NCBI GenBank assembly: GCA_024690825.1
Contig: JAILOK010000129.1
Coordinates: 62,001-126,000, forward strand
Length of the DNA stretch: 64,000 nucleotides
Reading direction: 5' to 3'
Source: Lachnospiraceae bacterium
Lineage (GTDB): Bacteria > Bacillota > Clostridia > Lachnospirales > Lachnospiraceae
Shown: positions 62,283 through 64,000 of the stretch, one piece after another
How the letters are laid out: each line of letters opens with the position of its first letter
Position numbering within the stretch: the stretch's first letter is position 1
The notes under the pieces: model-generated
The model's database searches: none
Told to the model about the DNA's origin: nothing
What the model saw: only the letters and a program-made list of their open reading frames with translations
Position numbers and translations under genes: made by a program

Positions 62283-62752
62283 GCGCAGATGATAACAAAA
62301 GCTTTGATGATATCTCCAAAGAGCAGGAAAAGCTAAAAAAACAGCAGGAGGCTTCAAGGCACGAACGTGAGAAACTGATCGAACGGGCGCGGGAGCTGGA
62401 AGAAGAGAAAAAGAAAGCTCCGATAAACTTAAAGACCAAACCGGTGCCGCCGGTCGTTACACTGATCGGAGGAGCGGTTGCGGCAACGGTAGCTTTCATT
62501 AAACATTTTGAACTGCATACAGCTCTGATCTTTACATTGATATGTCTGTGCATTTTTCTCATTCTGGGGGATATAGTCAAGATCTTATTGGATAAGGTAC
62601 AGCTTCCTCCGCCTGTTGAAGAAGACAGTAATCAGGTTGACAGTGAAGGAGAGATGATAGAAAAAGGTTCGACCGGCGATGATGAGACACTGCTCGAAGA
62701 AAACGGAGAAGCGGCCGATGAAGAAAATGCCGATGCTTCGGGTTCATATTAG
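62279..62752 (+). CDS. Hypothetical membrane protein between cheD and fliA
   Basis: A 157-residue protein that I do not recognise. Residues 3-45 form a charged coiled coil ('KLKKQQEASRHEREKLIERA'). Two hydrophobic helices follow at about 57-75 ('VVTLIGGAVAATVAFIKHF') and 80-100 ('ALIFTLICLCIFLILGDIVK'). The C-terminal 45 residues are strongly acidic ('EDSNQVDSEGEMIEKGS'). It overlaps cheD by four bases (ATGA), and fliA follows 44 bases later. In Bacillus the gene next to sigD is swrB (ylxL), also a small membrane and coiled-coil protein but on the other side of sigD; homology is not shown. Confidence 0.75.
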   Translation: MSADDNKSFDDISKEQEKLKKQQEASRHEREKLIERARELEEEKKKAPINLKTKPVPPVVTLIGGAVAATVAFIKHFELHTALIFTLICLCIFLILGDIVKILLDKVQLPPPVEEDSNQVDSEGEMIEKGSTGDDETLLEENGEAADEENADASGSY

Positions 62753-62796
62753 GAACTTGTATATCAGGGATGATACGGGAGAATATTTGACAGTAA

Positions 62797-63576
62797 ATGA
62801 ATGAAAACGCAAGAGCAAAACTGTGGGATGAGTATGCTAAAAATAAAACTCCCCAGCTTCGCGAAAAGATTATAATTGAATACGCGCCGTTGGTAAAGAT
62901 CGTTGCGGGACGTTTAAGCATGTATCTCGGTTACAATGTGGAATATGACGATCTTTGCGGATACGGTGTTTTCGGTCTGATAGATGCCATCGACAAATAT
63001 GATGCTTCAAAGGATGTAAAATTTGAAACCTATGCTTCTCTTCGCATCAGAGGTTCCATCCTTGACCAGATAAGGAAGATGGACTGGATACCGCGAACCA
63101 TCAGACAGAAGCAGAAGCAGATCGATGATGCGGTTAAAGCTATCGAAGCTGAGACCGGACAGGGAGCGTCGGATGCTGATATAGCAAAGAAACTCGGACT
63201 TTCCGATGAGGAATTTGCTGAGTGGCAGTCACAGATGGCCGTCACGAATGTCGTATCATTAAATGAATTTAACGAAAACAGCAGTGATGAGGGAAGTTCG
63301 GAAAGAGAAACGATCGCGTCAAACGACCCGGGTCCCGAGGATATAATCGAGCAGGATGAACTGCGAAAAATGCTGGCTGATTCCCTTGAACTTCTGACAG
63401 AAAAAGAGAGAAAAGTCATTCTGCTTTATTACTATGAAGAACTGACATTAAAAGAAGTAAGTAATGTTTTGGAAGTATCCGAATCAAGAGTTTCCCAGCT
63501 TCATATAAAGGCTCTTGCCAAGATGAAGAAAAAACTCGGGAAATACATGGGTTATCTTACCAGCCAGAATGAATAA
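62797..63576 (+). CDS. fliA: RNA polymerase sigma-28 factor (FliA/SigD/WhiG)
   Basis: A 259-residue sigma factor for late flagellar genes. Region 2 has 'GYGVFGLIDAIDKYDASKDV' and 'FETYASLRIRGSILDQIRKM'. Region 3 has 'WIPRTIRQKQKQIDDAVKAI'. Region 4 has 'LTEKERKVILLYYYEELTLK' and the HTH 'EVSNVLEVSESRVSQLHIKA'. The start ATG is 62797 with GGGAGA about 13 bases upstream. The anti-sigma FlgM is not in the window. It could act on the promoter at 39027-39053. Confidence 0.97.
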   Translation: MNENARAKLWDEYAKNKTPQLREKIIIEYAPLVKIVAGRLSMYLGYNVEYDDLCGYGVFGLIDAIDKYDASKDVKFETYASLRIRGSILDQIRKMDWIPRTIRQKQKQIDDAVKAIEAETGQGASDADIAKKLGLSDEEFAEWQSQMAVTNVVSLNEFNENSSDEGSSERETIASNDPGPEDIIEQDELRKMLADSLELLTEKERKVILLYYYEELTLKEVSNVLEVSESRVSQLHIKALAKMKKKLGKYMGYLTSQNE

Positions 63577-63630
63577 AACGACCTGAATAAACAGCATGAA
63601 AACTCGCGGTGTTTAACAGGGGAGAAATGT

Positions 63631-64000
63631 ATGGGTACACAGATTAACGGCTATTTCAGGCTTGAAGAAGGTGACGGAGAAACTTTTATAAAGCTTTTTG
63701 GCGCAAAAGAAGGCGGAAAGCCGCTCGATATGAATGAACTCGAGGAGTATCTGCTTACACGCCGCATAAATTTTGACAAGATAGCGCTTGCTCCCGTGGT
63801 AAAAGAAAACAAGGATACGACAGTCAGGCTCAACAGGGAAACGATACATCCCGTCAACGAGGGCATCAAGCTCATCGTATCCGAAGACAAAATGACTGTT
63901 ACGGCGCGTTTTTATCCGCCTACCCAGCACGGCGGTCTGGTGACGGCAGATGAGATACAGGGAGACTTCAGGGCAAAGCATATTAAGGCAAATGCCAATC
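63631..64000 (+). CDS. FapA (DUF342) family protein, N-terminal part
   Basis: The frame opens at ATG 63631 after AGGGGAGAAATGT and runs off the window end with 123 residues visible. Residues 85-123 include 'VSEDKMTVTARFYPPTQHGG' and 'LVTADEIQGDFRAKHI', the start of the FapA/DUF342 N-terminal domain, which is often found next to fliA in Firmicutes. FapA-type proteins are linked to flagellar assembly or polar signalling (Vibrio); the role here is not known. An overlapping out-of-frame ATG at 63627 is not used. Confidence 0.8.
   Translation, partial: MGTQINGYFRLEEGDGETFIKLFGAKEGGKPLDMNELEEYLLTRRINFDKIALAPVVKENKDTTVRLNRETIHPVNEGIKLIVSEDKMTVTARFYPPTQHGGLVTADEIQGDFRAKHIKANAN

Overview
The window looks like chromosomal DNA from a motile anaerobic Firmicute of the family Lachnospiraceae. 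The evidence is the Bacillus/Clostridium-type fla/che operon (FliY, CheC, CheD, FlbD/SwrD, FlhF, FlhG and a sigma-28 gene), a CodY gene directly before flgB, Lachnospiraceae-type families of unknown function (DUF5717, DUF5716, DUF4317, DUF1846), strong GGAGG ribosome binding sites and moderate GC. The genus cannot be fixed from the sequence. Nearly every gene lies on the plus strand. No gene-free stretch exceeds 300 bases, and I saw no tRNA or rRNA gene, CRISPR array or insertion sequence.

Positions 1-6963 hold the tail of an unidentified gene and a four-gene operon of poorly understood proteins. These are a 1190-residue beta-domain plus helical-repeat protein (DUF5717 type), a degenerate Hsp70/actin-fold protein (DUF5716 type), a TPR protein and a two-helix membrane protein with coiled coils. 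This is the best candidate for an undescribed system. A nested dyad separates the third and fourth genes. Positions 7000-10469 hold purB and purA, which make AMP from IMP, plus a HAD phosphatase. A DUF1846 gene (minus strand) and a DUF4317 gene follow, divergently transcribed around a nested hairpin.

Positions 13230-25705 hold a membrane hybrid histidine kinase, rpsT with a promoter and a leader stem-loop, lepA, hemW, and a putative three-gene signalling operon. That operon encodes a GGDEF/EAL protein whose GGDEF is degenerate and whose EAL looks intact, an HD protein lacking most HD-GYP features, and a PilT-like ATPase whose catalytic Glu and His box are changed. Positions 25849-31326 hold yifB, dprA, topA and codY. 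This resembles the Bacillus subtilis order dprA-topA-...-codY-flgB with the intervening genes missing.

Positions 31490 to the end are the flagellar and chemotaxis region, read as two main units. Unit 1 starts at a sigma-A-like promoter (31490-31517) and runs flgB-flgC-fliE-fliF-fliG-fliH-fliI-fliJ-motE-like-fliK-flgD-TIGR02530-flgE, ending at a strong terminator (43509-43554). A near-consensus sigma-28 promoter lies inside it before fliK. Unit 2 starts at a promoter next to the small gene flbD and runs motA-motB-fliL-fliM-fliY-cheY-fliO-fliP-fliQ-fliR-flhB-flhA-flhF-flhG-PilZ-cheB-cheA-cheW-cheC-cheD-hypothetical-fliA, then a FapA (DUF342) gene cut by the window end. Together these encode the basal body, export apparatus, stator, switch and chemotaxis core. 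Flagellin, the cap, hook-associated proteins, FlgM, cheR and chemoreceptors are not in the window. Six genes, five of them flagellar, appear to start with TTG.
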